Shown: in pieces, positions 1-9,147 of the stretch | Layout: each line of letters opens with the position of its first letter | Position numbering within the stretch: position 1 is the stretch's first letter | Source of the DNA: Elusimicrobiota bacterium | GTDB taxonomy: Bacteria; Elusimicrobiota; Elusimicrobia; FEN-1173 | Assembly: GCA_016715645.1 (NCBI GenBank) | Contig: JADJZR010000004.1 | Span: 62,001 to 126,000 of the forward strand | DNA length: 64,000 nt | Reading direction: 5' to 3' | Notes under the pieces: model-generated | The model's input: the letters and a program-made list of their open reading frames with translations, nothing else | Told to the model about the DNA's origin: nothing | The model's database searches: none | Made by a program: the position numbers and the translations under genes

Positions 1-3000
1 ACCCCGCTGGTGTTGGCCGAATATAGCCTGGCCGACAAGGCCCACACGCTCAACCGGGCCGCCGCTCAACTGGCCAAATCCGTCGCCGCCAAACATTCGA
101 CACCTCAAAAGCCGCGGTTCGTTGCGGGGTCTGTGGGCCCCACCACCAAATCTCTTTTTGTCACCGGCGGGGCCACGTTCGATCAATTGGTGGAAAATTT
201 TCAGGTCCAGGGCCGCGGCCTTTTGGAAGGCGGCGTGGATCTGTTTTTGGTGGAAACTTGCCAAGACAGCCTGAACATCAAAGCCGCTTTGATCGGTTTG
301 GACCGCGCCATGGTCGATGCCGGGCGAACGGTTCCTGTGAGCGTTTCGGCCACCATTGAGGTGATGGGCACCACCCTGGCCGGGCAGGGGATCGAGGCCC
401 TCTATTATTCATTCCAACAACGGAACCTGTTCACGTTCGGCATCAACTGCGCCACCGGGCCGGATTTTATGGCCGACCACATTCGCACGCTCTCGGAAAT
501 CTGTCGATGGGGAGTGTCCTGTTATCCCAACGCGGGGTTGCCCGACGAAGAAGGGCGGTATAACGAAACGCCGGAAATGATCGCCCGCAAACTGGAACGG
601 TTTGTGGACAAGGGGTGGGTCAACCTTCTGGGCGGCTGTTGCGGCACAACCCCGGACCATGTCCGATTGATCGCGCGGATGGCCGACGGAAAGAAGCCCC
701 GGCGTCTTCCCGCCGCCACGCGCTTTTCTCTTTCCGGATTGGACCCGCTGGTGGTGACCGACGAGATGCGCCCCGTGGCTGTGGGCGAGCGGACCAACGT
801 GATCGGAAGCCGAAAATTCAAGGAAATGATCGTCGCGGGTCAGTTTGAAGAAGCGTCCGAGATCGGGCGAAAACAAGCCCGGGCCGGCGCTCCCGTGATC
901 GATGTGTGTTTGGCGAACCCCGATCGCAACGAGAAATCCGATATGGAGGCGTTTTTGGGCCATTTGACCAAAAAGGTTAAAACTCCCCTCATGATTGACA
1001 GCACCGACCCGGTGGTGATGGAAGCGGCGCTTAAACTGTGCCCGGGCCGATCGGTGATCAATTCCGTGAACTTGGAAGATGGCGAAGAGCGGTTTGCCCA
1101 TGTGGCCAGGCTGGTTCGCGAGTACGGCGCCGCGGTGGTGGTGGGTTGCATCGACGAAGACAAAGCCCAGGGCATGGCCGTGACCCGGGATCGGAAAGAA
1201 GCCGTGGCCCGCAGGGCATTCGCCCTGTTGACACAAAAAGAGGGGTTATTTCCGGAAGATATTATTTTCGACCCGCTGGTTTTTCCGGCGGCCACGGGTG
1301 ACAAAAATTACATCGGGTCGGCCCGGGAAACCATCGAAGGCGTTCGATTGATCAAGGCGGCGTTTCCCCGGTGCAAGACCATTTTGGGGGTCAGCAACGT
1401 ATCGTTCGGTTTGCCGGAAGCGGGCCGTGACGTGATGAACGCCGTGTTTCTGCACGATTGCGTTCAAGCGGGTTTGGATTTCGCCATTGTGAACGCTGAG
1501 AAATTGGCGCGATACGCCTCGATTCCCGCCGCCGAAATTGAGCTGGTTCGGTCGGTTTTGTTCGCGTCGCCGGACGAGTCGAAAGGCGCGGTGGACCGGT
1601 TCACCGCCCATTTCCGTGGCAAATCGTCGGTTCAAAAGACAACGCCCGTTCGACATGCCACACCGGAAGAACGAATCGCTCAAAATGTTGTGGACGGTTC
1701 CAAGGAGGGACTGCTGTCTGATCTCGACGCGCTTTTGGAAGGAGAGGGCCGAATGGCCCCCCTGGGCATCGTGAACGGGCCGTTGATGAAAGGAATGGAC
1801 ACGGTGGGCCGCCTGTTTGCGAAAAACGAAATGATTGTGGCGGAAGTGCTTCAATCGGCCGAAGTGATGAAAGCAGCGGTGGCCCATCTGGAACCCCACA
1901 TGAGCAAGGCCGACGCCGCCGCCCGGGGCACGATGGTGTTGGCCACGGTCAAAGGCGACGTCCATGACATCGGAAAAAACCTTGTCCACATCATTCTCAA
2001 AAACAACGGGTTTCGCGTCATTGATTTAGGCATCAAATGTCCGCCGGAAGAATTGGTTCGGGCTGTTCAAGAACACCGACCGGACATGGTAGGTTTGTCG
2101 GGCCTGTTGGTTAAATCCGCCCAGCAAATGGTGGTCACCGCTGAAGACATGAAGGTTGCCGGCGTGACCGTCCCGGTGTTGGTGGGGGGGGCGGCCTTGT
2201 CGGAAAAGTTTACGTCGACCAAAATTTCTCCGGCCTACGGGGCGGACGTTTTTTACGCCAAAGACGCCATGGCGGGGCTCGACATGGCCAACCGACTCAT
2301 GGAAAAGGGGTCCCGGGAAAAGTTGCTGGAGGCCAACCGGACTCGACAATCCGAGTTGCGGACTGCCCCGGCCGTCCGGGCGTCGCCGGTCGTGGCGCGG
2401 GCGGTCATCGAGCACGGGGCGGACTCGCCCCTGCCGCCGGATTTGAAACCCCACGTCTGGGAAGACGCCCGGGTGGAAGACGTTTTTCGGTACATTAATC
2501 CGGTGATGCTGTACGGAAAACATTTGGGATTGCGCGGCACGCTGAAAAAGTTGTTGGACATCGGGGACGAAAAAGCGATCAAACTTCACCGAGCCGTCAC
2601 GGATTTGCAGGGAGATATTTTGGCCCGGGGTTTGATCAAGCCCCGGGCGATCTGGCGGTTTTTTTGCGCCGACTCTGACGCCGAGACGCTGCGGGTGTAT
2701 GAATCGCCCGGCCAATCGGTTCCCACGGTTGAGTTCGCGTTCCCTCGTCAGGCCACGGGGGAAGGGCTGTGCCTGGCCGATTTCGTGCGGCCGGCGGCCG
2801 CCGGGAAAAAAGATTTCGTGGCATTTTTCGTCGTCACCTGCGGGCAGGGGATTTTGGAGTTGTCCCGGGCGTGGATGGAGAAGGGCGACTATCTTAAATC
2901 CCACGCGGTTCAAGCCGTGGCCATTGAGTCGGCGGAAGCGTTCGCGGAATTGTTGCACGAACGTATTCGCGCCATGTGGGGTTTCCCGGACGGCGCGGCC

Positions 3001-3225
3001 CTCACGATGTCCGACAAATTTCAAACCCAGTACCGGGGTGTGCGGGTGAGTTTCGGATACCCCGCGTGCCCGAACCTGGAAGACCAACGAAAACTGTTCC
3101 GGCTACTGGACCCATCGTCCATCGGGGTGACCCTGACCGAAAACGACATGATGGAGCCCGAAGCCAGCGTGTCCGCCCTGGTTTTCCACCATCCCCAGGC
3201 CCGCTATTTTTCCGTTGGCGAATAG
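1..3225 (+). CDS. metH: B12-dependent methionine synthase (5' end outside window)
   Basis: Transfers the methyl group of 5-methyl-THF to homocysteine through cobalamin, in the cytoplasm. The reading frame is open from the first base, so roughly the first 80 residues lie upstream. Modules appear in MetH order: homocysteine-binding barrel ending in the zinc motif GGCCGTTPDH (about residue 210 of the visible part), pterin-binding barrel beginning VGERTNVIGSRKFKE, helical cap, cobalamin domain with the axial-ligand motif GDVHDIGKN (about 655), and the C-terminal AdoMet reactivation domain with GYPACPNLEDQ. All modules are present, so the C-terminal side is full length. Together with nrdJ in this window it implies reliance on cobalamin. 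The next gene starts about 65 bases downstream. Confidence 0.97.
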   Translation, partial: TPLVLAEYSLADKAHTLNRAAAQLAKSVAAKHSTPQKPRFVAGSVGPTTKSLFVTGGATFDQLVENFQVQGRGLLEGGVDLFLVETCQDSLNIKAALIGLDRAMVDAGRTVPVSVSATIEVMGTTLAGQGIEALYYSFQQRNLFTFGINCATGPDFMADHIRTLSEICRWGVSCYPNAGLPDEEGRYNETPEMIARKLERFVDKGWVNLLGGCCGTTPDHVRLIARMADGKKPRRLPAATRFSLSGLDPLVVTDEMRPVAVGERTNVIGSRKFKEMIVAGQFEEASEIGRKQARAGAPVIDVCLANPDRNEKSDMEAFLGHLTKKVKTPLMIDSTDPVVMEAALKLCPGRSVINSVNLEDGEERFAHVARLVREYGAAVVVGCIDEDKAQGMAVTRDRKEAVARRAFALLTQKEGLFPEDIIFDPLVFPAATGDKNYIGSARETIEGVRLIKAAFPRCKTILGVSNVSFGLPEAGRDVMNAVFLHDCVQAGLDFAIVNAEKLARYASIPAAEIELVRSVLFASPDESKGAVDRFTAHFRGKSSVQKTTPVRHATPEERIAQNVVDGSKEGLLSDLDALLEGEGRMAPLGIVNGPLMKGMDTVGRLFAKNEMIVAEVLQSAEVMKAAVAHLEPHMSKADAAARGTMVLATVKGDVHDIGKNLVHIILKNNGFRVIDLGIKCPPEELVRAVQEHRPDMVGLSGLLVKSAQQMVVTAEDMKVAGVTVPVLVGGAALSEKFTSTKISPAYGADVFYAKDAMAGLDMANRLMEKGSREKLLEANRTRQSELRTAPAVRASPVVARAVIEHGADSPLPPDLKPHVWEDARVEDVFRYINPVMLYGKHLGLRGTLKKLLDIGDEKAIKLHRAVTDLQGDILARGLIKPRAIWRFFCADSDAETLRVYESPGQSVPTVEFAFPRQATGEGLCLADFVRPAAAGKKDFVAFFVVTCGQGILELSRAWMEKGDYLKSHAVQAVAIESAEAFAELLHERIRAMWGFPDGAALTMSDKFQTQYRGVRVSFGYPACPNLEDQRKLFRLLDPSSIGVTLTENDMMEPEASVSALVFHHPQARYFSVGE

Positions 3226-3242
3226 TCAGCCCATTTTTTGTC

Positions 3243-3270
3243 TTGGACATGCCTTAGGCCCGTCGATAAA
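3243..3270 (+). promoter_or_regulatory. possible sigma-70 promoter for the Fe-S operon
   Basis: TTGGAC (3243-3248) and GATAAA (3265-3270) are separated by 16 bases, in the short gap between metH and the cysteine desulfurase. The match is moderate. The operon could equally be read through from metH. Confidence 0.3.
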
Positions 3271-3290
3271 TGATAAAATTTCCACGAGCT

Positions 3291-4511
3291 ATGAAACCCA
3301 TCTATTTCGATAACAACGCCACCACCCCGGTTCGGGCGGAGGTGTTTGAGGCCATGAGGCCGTTTTTGGCGCCGGACGGGGGGTTCGGCAATCCGTCGAG
3401 CCTGCACACCCTCGGGCAACAGGCCCATGCCGCGATGGAATCGTCACGGGAACAGGTGGCGGCGCTGGTGGGCGCGGCGGATCCGGCCGAAATTGTTTTT
3501 ACGTCCTGTGGGACGGAAGCCGATAATATGGCCGTGATCGGCGCCGCCTTTGCCCATCGCGACAAAGGACGTCATTTGATCACGAGCGCCGTGGAGCATC
3601 ACGCCGTTCTCCACGCCTGCGACTATTTGGAAAAAGAACATGGGTTCGCGGTCACGTATTTGCCGGTGGACCGGCACGGTCGGGTGTCCCCGGACGACTT
3701 GCGCGCGGCCCTTCGGCCCGACACGTTGCTGGTGTCCATCATGACCGCCAACAACGAGATCGGAACCATTGAGCCGATACAGGAACTGGGGGAGCTGTGC
3801 CGCAACGCCGGCGTGTTGTTCCATACCGACGCCGTTCAATCAGCTGGCAAGGTTCCCCTGGACCTTAAAGAATGGCCCGTGGATCTCGCCGCCCTCTCCG
3901 GACATAAACTCTATGGCCCCAAGGGAATTGGCGCCCTCTACATTCGGCGGGGGGTTCAACTTCACGCCCTGTTGCATGGGGGCGCCCACGAGAAAAATCG
4001 CCGCGCGGGGACCGAAAATGTGCCGGGAGCGGTGGGCCTGGGTGTGGCCTGCCATCTGGCTCTGAAAGAAATGGCGACGGAAGAACCCCGCGTGAGAGCC
4101 CTTCGGGACCGATTGGAACAAGGGCTTTTAGAACGGGTCCCCTGTGCTTACCTGAACGGCCATCCCGCGCACCGGTTGGGCAACACCACCAACGTGTCTT
4201 TTGATGCGGTGGAAGGGGAATCCCTGGTCCTGGCGTTGGATCAGGCGGGATTTACGCTCAGAAACGAGGGGCTTCCGGGGTTGGAAATCTCAACGGGGTC
4301 GGCGTGCGCGTCGGGGTTGCTCGAGCCGTCCCATGTGTTGAAAGCCATCGGTGTTCCGTCCGATCGCATTCACGGGAGCGTGCGGTTTTCTTTGGGCCAT
4401 TTCAACACGGACGCCGATATCGATGCCGCGCTGGACATTATTCCCCGAGCGGTGGATCGGCTTCGTTCGTTGTCTCCCATTTGGGAAGATCGTCAAAAGG
4501 CCGGGGTGTAA
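3291..4511 (+). CDS. iscS: cysteine desulfurase, NifS/IscS type
   Basis: PLP enzyme that removes sulfur from cysteine and passes it as persulfide to IscU and to tRNA thiolation. The start MKPIYFDNNATTPV matches the family N-terminus; an upstream ATG at 3270 would add seven residues and has no better ribosome site. Visible motifs are the PLP-stacking histidine in SAVEHHAVLHAC, the Schiff-base lysine in LSGHKLYGPKG, and the catalytic cysteine loop STGSACASG near residue 340. The length of about 406 residues is normal. The stop codon overlaps the start of iscU by one base, and iscU and mnmA follow, so its two likely sulfur acceptors are encoded beside it. Confidence 0.93.
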   Translation: MKPIYFDNNATTPVRAEVFEAMRPFLAPDGGFGNPSSLHTLGQQAHAAMESSREQVAALVGAADPAEIVFTSCGTEADNMAVIGAAFAHRDKGRHLITSAVEHHAVLHACDYLEKEHGFAVTYLPVDRHGRVSPDDLRAALRPDTLLVSIMTANNEIGTIEPIQELGELCRNAGVLFHTDAVQSAGKVPLDLKEWPVDLAALSGHKLYGPKGIGALYIRRGVQLHALLHGGAHEKNRRAGTENVPGAVGLGVACHLALKEMATEEPRVRALRDRLEQGLLERVPCAYLNGHPAHRLGNTTNVSFDAVEGESLVLALDQAGFTLRNEGLPGLEISTGSACASGLLEPSHVLKAIGVPSDRIHGSVRFSLGHFNTDADIDAALDIIPRAVDRLRSLSPIWEDRQKAGV

Positions 4512-4864
4512 TGTATTCGGCGAAAGTGATGGACCATTTTCAAAACCCCCGCAACGTCGGCGATATGCCCGACGCCGATACAGTGGGGTCCGCGGGTAGC
4601 CCCACGTGCGGAGATATTCTTAAGCTTTACCTGAAATTTCACAATGGGCGGGTGTCTCGGGCGACGTTCAAAACGTTCGGTTGCGGGGCGGCCATTGCCG
4701 CGTCGTCCATGTTAACCGAGATGGTGATTGGTAAAACTGTTTCGGAATTAAAATCAATCACCAATACCCAAGTGGCGGAAGCGTTGGGCGGGTTGCCGCC
4801 CATCAAAATGCACTGTTCAGTCTTGGCGGAACAAGCGTTAAAATCCGCCTTGGAAAAACGATGA
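4511..4864 (+). CDS. iscU: Fe-S cluster assembly scaffold IscU/NifU-N
   Basis: Scaffold on which [2Fe-2S] and [4Fe-4S] clusters are built from sulfur supplied by the upstream desulfurase. 117 residues, starting with the family signature MYSAKVMDHFQNPRNVG. The three cluster-ligand cysteines are visible in PTCGD, TFGCGAA and MHCSVLAEQA. The start ATG overlaps the previous stop by one base and its own stop overlaps the mnmA start (ATGA), so translation is coupled on both sides. It lacks the C-terminal NifU domain and is the short IscU-like form. Confidence 0.93.
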   Translation: MYSAKVMDHFQNPRNVGDMPDADTVGSAGSPTCGDILKLYLKFHNGRVSRATFKTFGCGAAIAASSMLTEMVIGKTVSELKSITNTQVAEALGGLPPIKMHCSVLAEQALKSALEKR

Positions 4865-5973
4865 ACGTGGTGGTGGCCCTGTCCGGGGGCGTGGACTCGT
4901 CGGTGGCGGCGGCCCTATTAAAAGAGGCCGGCCACAGGGTCATTGGCGTGACGTTAAAACTGTTGCGTGTGGAAACGGGGTTTGGTTGTTGCGGGTCGAC
5001 CCGGGACATCACCGACGCTCGCGCGGTGTGCGCCGCGTTGGGCGTCCCCCATTATGTGTTGGATTTTTCCGACACGTTCCAAAAAAATATTATGGACCCC
5101 TTCGTGAATTCCTATTTAACGGGGCAGACCCCCAACCCGTGCATCGCCTGCAACCGATTTGTGAAATTCGACGCTCTTCTTAAAAAAGCGGTGGGGTTGG
5201 GCGCCGACGTTGTGGCCACGGGCCACTACGCCCGGATCGAAACCCGCTCGGAAAACGGGCGCACCATGCGTTACCTGGCTCGCGCCGCCGATCGACACAA
5301 AGACCAATCCTACGTTCTTTATCATTTGGGCCAAGCCGAATTGGCGCGGTTGATGTTTCCAATCGGAGAGATGACCAAACCCCAGGTGCGCGACGCGGCC
5401 CGTCGGTTCAATTTGAAAATAGCCGAGAAAGCCGAGAGCATGGAAATCTGTTTTGTGCCCAACGCCGACACCGCGGGTTACGTTCAATTTCGCGCGCGGG
5501 AAGAGGGACGTTCGGCGATCACCCTTCAACCGGGGCCGATCAAAAGTTTGGACGGACGAATTTTGGGCGAGCACAAGGGCGTGGCGTATTACACCCGCGG
5601 TCAACGAAGCGGGCTGGGTGTCTCGCTGGGCCGGCCGGCGTATGTGGTGGACTTGGATGCCCAGACCAACACGGTGTTTGTGGGGGAAGACGATGAAACC
5701 GTATCCCTTCATGCCCAGGTGCGCGAAACAGTGTGGTCGTCGGGCGCCCCGCCAGCGCAACCGGTTCGGGTCACGGTGCAAATTCGTTCTCGTCCTTCAG
5801 ACGCTTCGGCCCGGGTGTCGGCCACGTCCACGGGCGCCTCCATTGAGTTTGATGAGCCTCAACGGGCCGTCACACCCGGTCAGGCCGCCGTTTTTTACAT
5901 GGACGACCGCGTGATCGGGGGCGGCGTTCTTCATTCGGCCGTGCCTGTGGGCATGCAAGGGCGGGCGGCGTGA
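4861..5973 (+). CDS. mnmA: tRNA-specific 2-thiouridylase MnmA
   Basis: Installs the 2-thio group on uridine 34 of tRNA-Lys, -Glu and -Gln, using ATP and a persulfide relay from the desulfurase. The N-terminal PP-loop reads ALSGGVDSSVAAALL; the catalytic cysteine pair is Cys97 (in NPCIACN) and Cys197 (in MEICFVPN). The C-terminal beta-barrel region is present and the length of 370 residues is typical. An extra Cys-Cys lies in FGCCGSTRD near residue 42. ATGA coupling with iscU upstream and GTGA coupling with the oxidase downstream place it inside one operon. Confidence 0.95.
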   Translation: MNVVVALSGGVDSSVAAALLKEAGHRVIGVTLKLLRVETGFGCCGSTRDITDARAVCAALGVPHYVLDFSDTFQKNIMDPFVNSYLTGQTPNPCIACNRFVKFDALLKKAVGLGADVVATGHYARIETRSENGRTMRYLARAADRHKDQSYVLYHLGQAELARLMFPIGEMTKPQVRDAARRFNLKIAEKAESMEICFVPNADTAGYVQFRAREEGRSAITLQPGPIKSLDGRILGEHKGVAYYTRGQRSGLGVSLGRPAYVVDLDAQTNTVFVGEDDETVSLHAQVRETVWSSGAPPAQPVRVTVQIRSRPSDASARVSATSTGASIEFDEPQRAVTPGQAAVFYMDDRVIGGGVLHSAVPVGMQGRAA

Positions 5974-7091
5974 ACCATTCCTACGACTTGTTGGTGGTGG
6001 GCGGCGGGGTCATCGGTTGTTCGGTGGCGTTTCATTCGGCCAAAAAAGGCGCCAAGGTGATGGTGGTTCAGAAAGGGCCCATCGGGGGCGAAGCGGTGGC
6101 TCTGACCGCGGGGTTGCTGGCCGCGCAGGCCGACGCCGACGAGCCGGGTCCTTTGTTTGATTTGGGGCGGGCCAGCGCCGCGCTTTTCGCGGGGCAGGTC
6201 GATGAGGTTCGAGAATTGTCCGGAATCGATCCGGAATACGAGCCGTGCGGTGTCTGGGTGGCTTCGTCCACTCAGAAAGGAAAGGATCGGTTGTTGGACA
6301 AGATGCGTTGGCAACAGGAGCGATCCCTGGCTGTGGAGTGGTTGGAGCCGGCGGCGGTTAAAGACGTCCATCCGGGTTTGGGTGAGAACATCGGGGCCGC
6401 GTATTTCCCAACGGATGCCCACATCGACAGTGGTCTGTGGACGTTGGGGTTGGCGGAGGCCTCGCGTCGCAAGGGGGTCCGATTTTTGGACCAGGCCTCC
6501 AGCATGGAATTTTTGCGGGAGCGTCGGCGTGTGTCGGGTGTCCGCACGGGGGAAGAAACCCTCTTGGCCGATCAGGTGGTGTTGGCGGCCGGCGCTTGGA
6601 CCCCGCGGGTGTTGGACGCGCTTCGCATCTCCATTCCCTTGGAACCCGTGAAAGGACAGCTGATGGTGTTGGCGGGCGTGCCGCGGGCGTTTCGGGGCCC
6701 GGTGTATGCCGGGGCCGGTTATTTGATCCCGCGCTTTGACGGCCGTCTGGTGGTGGGCACCACCTATGAACGGGCAGGTTATGACACCCGTCCGACCTTG
6801 GACGCGCAGCGCTTTCTGGCCGATTGGGCCGCGCGCTGGTGCCCGGGTTTACGGGACTTGCCGGTGGTGGATTTTCAGGGGGGATTGCGGCCCGGGACAC
6901 CCGATGGCGGTCCGTTGATGGGCCGGTTGTGGGATTACGACAATTTGTTTATCGCGAGCGGCCATTATAAAAGCGGCATCTTGTTGTCGGCGTTTACCGG
7001 ACACTACATGGCCGACGGAATTTTGGGCGGACGATGGGACCCCCTGGGCGCGTCCTTTTTGCCGGAACGGTTTCGGGAGAAACCCAGTTGA
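5970..7091 (+). CDS. thiO: FAD-dependent oxidoreductase, glycine oxidase ThiO-like
   Basis: Member of the D-amino-acid oxidase/glycine oxidase flavoprotein family, which oxidises glycine or related amines; in thiamine synthesis ThiO supplies iminoglycine. The Rossmann fingerprint VVGGGVIGCSVAFHSA is at the N-terminus. The family motifs EPVKGQ (about 220), GGLRPGTPDGGP (about 310) and ASGHYKSGILLS (about 330) fit ThiO rather than other DAO members. GTG start overlaps the mnmA stop by four bases. No other thiamine gene is nearby, so the substrate is not settled by context; the family is secure, the symbol less so. Confidence 0.75.
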   Translation: MNHSYDLLVVGGGVIGCSVAFHSAKKGAKVMVVQKGPIGGEAVALTAGLLAAQADADEPGPLFDLGRASAALFAGQVDEVRELSGIDPEYEPCGVWVASSTQKGKDRLLDKMRWQQERSLAVEWLEPAAVKDVHPGLGENIGAAYFPTDAHIDSGLWTLGLAEASRRKGVRFLDQASSMEFLRERRRVSGVRTGEETLLADQVVLAAGAWTPRVLDALRISIPLEPVKGQLMVLAGVPRAFRGPVYAGAGYLIPRFDGRLVVGTTYERAGYDTRPTLDAQRFLADWAARWCPGLRDLPVVDFQGGLRPGTPDGGPLMGRLWDYDNLFIASGHYKSGILLSAFTGHYMADGILGGRWDPLGASFLPERFREKPS

Positions 7092-8278
7092 CCGCCGCGC
7101 CGGACGTGGATCAATTACTGCGGGGGAGCGTGCAGGTGTTTTCCCGCGCGGGCCTGGCAGAAAAGGCGGCGGGAAACCGTCCGTTGCGGGTGAAATACGG
7201 TGTGGACCCCACGTCCCCCGACCTCCATTTGGGCCACACGGTGCCGCTGAACGCGTTGAGGGCTTTTCAAGAGGCGGGGCACACGGCGGTGCTTATCATT
7301 GGCGATTACACGGCGCGGGTGGGAGACCCTTCCGGTCGATCGGAAACCCGACCGCCCCTTTCCGCCGAGTCGGTTGCGGCCCACGCCCAAACCTATCTCC
7401 AACAGGTGTTCAAGGTGTTGGACGAAAAGCGGACGGAGGTCCGCTGGAATGCCGAATGGCTCACCCCCCTGTTCGCCAACACCGACCCGGACCCTGGTCG
7501 GCGATTGTTGGGGTTGATGGCCCGGCACACCGTCCAGCAGTTGACGGAACGGGAGGATTTTCAAAAACGGCTCGCTTCCAAAACGCCCATTTCCCTGTTG
7601 GAGTTGCTCTATCCGTTGATGCAGGGCTACGATTCCGTGGCGGTGAAAGCGGACGTGGAAATCGGGGGGACCGACCAACTGTTCAATCTGCTGATGGGTC
7701 GGGAAATCCAAAAAGATTTTGGCCAGAGCGTCCAGGTGGTGATCACCTTTCCGTTGTTGGAAGGGACCGACGGGGTGCGAAAAATGTCCAAGTCCTATGG
7801 GAACGCCATTTCCCTCAACGATACGCCGGAGGACATGTTCGGTAAAATCCTGTCGTTGTCCGATGAAATGATGTGGAAATATTATCACCTGTTGACCCGC
7901 GAAGACGTGGCCGCTCTCAAGGCGGGCCATCCTCTGGACGTTAAAAAGAAGTTGGGGGAAATTGTGGTAACGCGGTTTCACGGAGGCGAGGCGGCCCGGG
8001 CCGCCCGGACGGGGTTTGAGCGGGTGTTCTCAAACCGGGAAACACCCGCGGAGATCGACGATCACGTTTTGTCAAAATCCCCATTGCGGTTGTCGGAAAT
8101 ATTGGTGGAATCAAAACTGGCTCCGTCCAAAAACGAGGCCCGTCGGTTGATCCAACAGAAAGCCGTCGATTTGGCCGGCGAACGGGTCGCGCAAGACAGA
8201 GAGGTGACGGTTCATTCCCCTCTTCTCCTGAAAGTGGGCAAGCGGCAGTTTCGGCGGTTGATGCCCCCCGCTCTGTGA
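7088..8278 (+). CDS. tyrS: tyrosyl-tRNA synthetase
   Basis: Charges tRNA-Tyr. Class I signature DLHLGHTVP lies near residue 46 and KMSKSYGNA at about residue 232, with a C-terminal S4 RNA-binding domain ending RQFRRLMPPAL. I chose the TTG at 7088 because it overlaps the preceding stop (TTGA), as the other genes of this operon do, and gives a normal N-terminus (396 residues). An ATG at 7034 would extend into the oxidase gene. The stop overlaps the yihY start by four bases. Confidence 0.93.
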   Translation: MTAAPDVDQLLRGSVQVFSRAGLAEKAAGNRPLRVKYGVDPTSPDLHLGHTVPLNALRAFQEAGHTAVLIIGDYTARVGDPSGRSETRPPLSAESVAAHAQTYLQQVFKVLDEKRTEVRWNAEWLTPLFANTDPDPGRRLLGLMARHTVQQLTEREDFQKRLASKTPISLLELLYPLMQGYDSVAVKADVEIGGTDQLFNLLMGREIQKDFGQSVQVVITFPLLEGTDGVRKMSKSYGNAISLNDTPEDMFGKILSLSDEMMWKYYHLLTREDVAALKAGHPLDVKKKLGEIVVTRFHGGEAARAARTGFERVFSNRETPAEIDDHVLSKSPLRLSEILVESKLAPSKNEARRLIQQKAVDLAGERVAQDREVTVHSPLLLKVGKRQFRRLMPPAL

Positions 8279-9147
8279 AAGGATATTCTTTCCTCCGATC
8301 AGCCGGTCGGTTGGCCCGGGCCACGATTCAGCATTGGCGAGAAGATCATTGTTCCCTCATTGCCGCGGGGTTGGCCTACTACGCGGTCATTTCGCTGGTT
8401 CCCCTTTTTATTTTGGCGTTGGCGCTAAGCGGAAAATTGTTAGGGCCCGCCGCTTCCATGAAAAAATTGGCCCCCGCCCTGGAAGGCGTTATGGGATCGC
8501 AAATTGCCCGCCCGCTTGAGGGGTTGATCGAGCAAGCATCGAAAAAGAGTGTTCGGGGGGCATCGATGGTCAGCCTGGGGATTTTGGTGTGGGTCGCGTC
8601 GATCATTTTCAGCAATTTGCGCCGGGCTTTGAATTTGGTGTGGGATTGTCCCGCGGCCGGAGGTGTGCGCGGAGCTCTGGCGGACAGAATGATTTCCTTC
8701 GCCATGGTGATGGGGGTTGGGTTGTTGGTGGGGTTGTTCGCTCTGCTGAACGCGGGGCTGGGTATGATCCGGGGGTTTTTGGATCCTTACGCGCCGTTTT
8801 TGGGTCATATCCCTTTTTGGCAAGGAGTTAATTTGCTTCTTTTTTTGGGTTCCCTCATGCTCTTTTGGAGCATGGTTTATAAATTTCTTCCGGCGTTAAA
8901 ATTGCGTTGGCGCGATGTGTGGGTGGGTGCGTTTACCACGTCGGTGCTGGTGACGATCGGCGCGTTCGGGCTGGGCATCTACTTCAGCCATGTGAAGTTT
9001 TGGTCGATTTTCGGCGTCGCCACGTCGGTGATGTTGGTGCTGGTCTGGATCTATGTCACCGCCCAAATCTTTTTATTGGGCGCCGAGTTCACCTGGGCTT
9101 GGGCCCATCGCCACCTACCGCTCAACGAATCGAACGGGCCGATCTGA
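8275..9147 (+). CDS. YihY/BrkB family inner-membrane protein
   Basis: Polytopic membrane protein of the YihY (UPF0761) family, once misnamed ribonuclease BN; the molecular role is not established. About six hydrophobic segments are visible, and the family N-terminus HCSLIAAGLAYYAVISLVPLF and the internal stretch ASIIFSNLRRALNLVW are recognisable. 290 residues. GTG start, coupled to tyrS by a four-base overlap. Its last 33 bases overlap the 3' end of the convergent anti-sigma gene. Confidence 0.85.
   Translation: MKGYSFLRSAGRLARATIQHWREDHCSLIAAGLAYYAVISLVPLFILALALSGKLLGPAASMKKLAPALEGVMGSQIARPLEGLIEQASKKSVRGASMVSLGILVWVASIIFSNLRRALNLVWDCPAAGGVRGALADRMISFAMVMGVGLLVGLFALLNAGLGMIRGFLDPYAPFLGHIPFWQGVNLLLFLGSLMLFWSMVYKFLPALKLRWRDVWVGAFTTSVLVTIGAFGLGIYFSHVKFWSIFGVATSVMLVLVWIYVTAQIFLLGAEFTWAWAHRHLPLNESNGPI

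Noticed and set aside
409..1236. Long minus-strand frame inside metH
   Set aside because: Antisense shadow of the strongly conserved metH coding sequence; the same holds for many other long opposite-strand frames in this GC-rich window.
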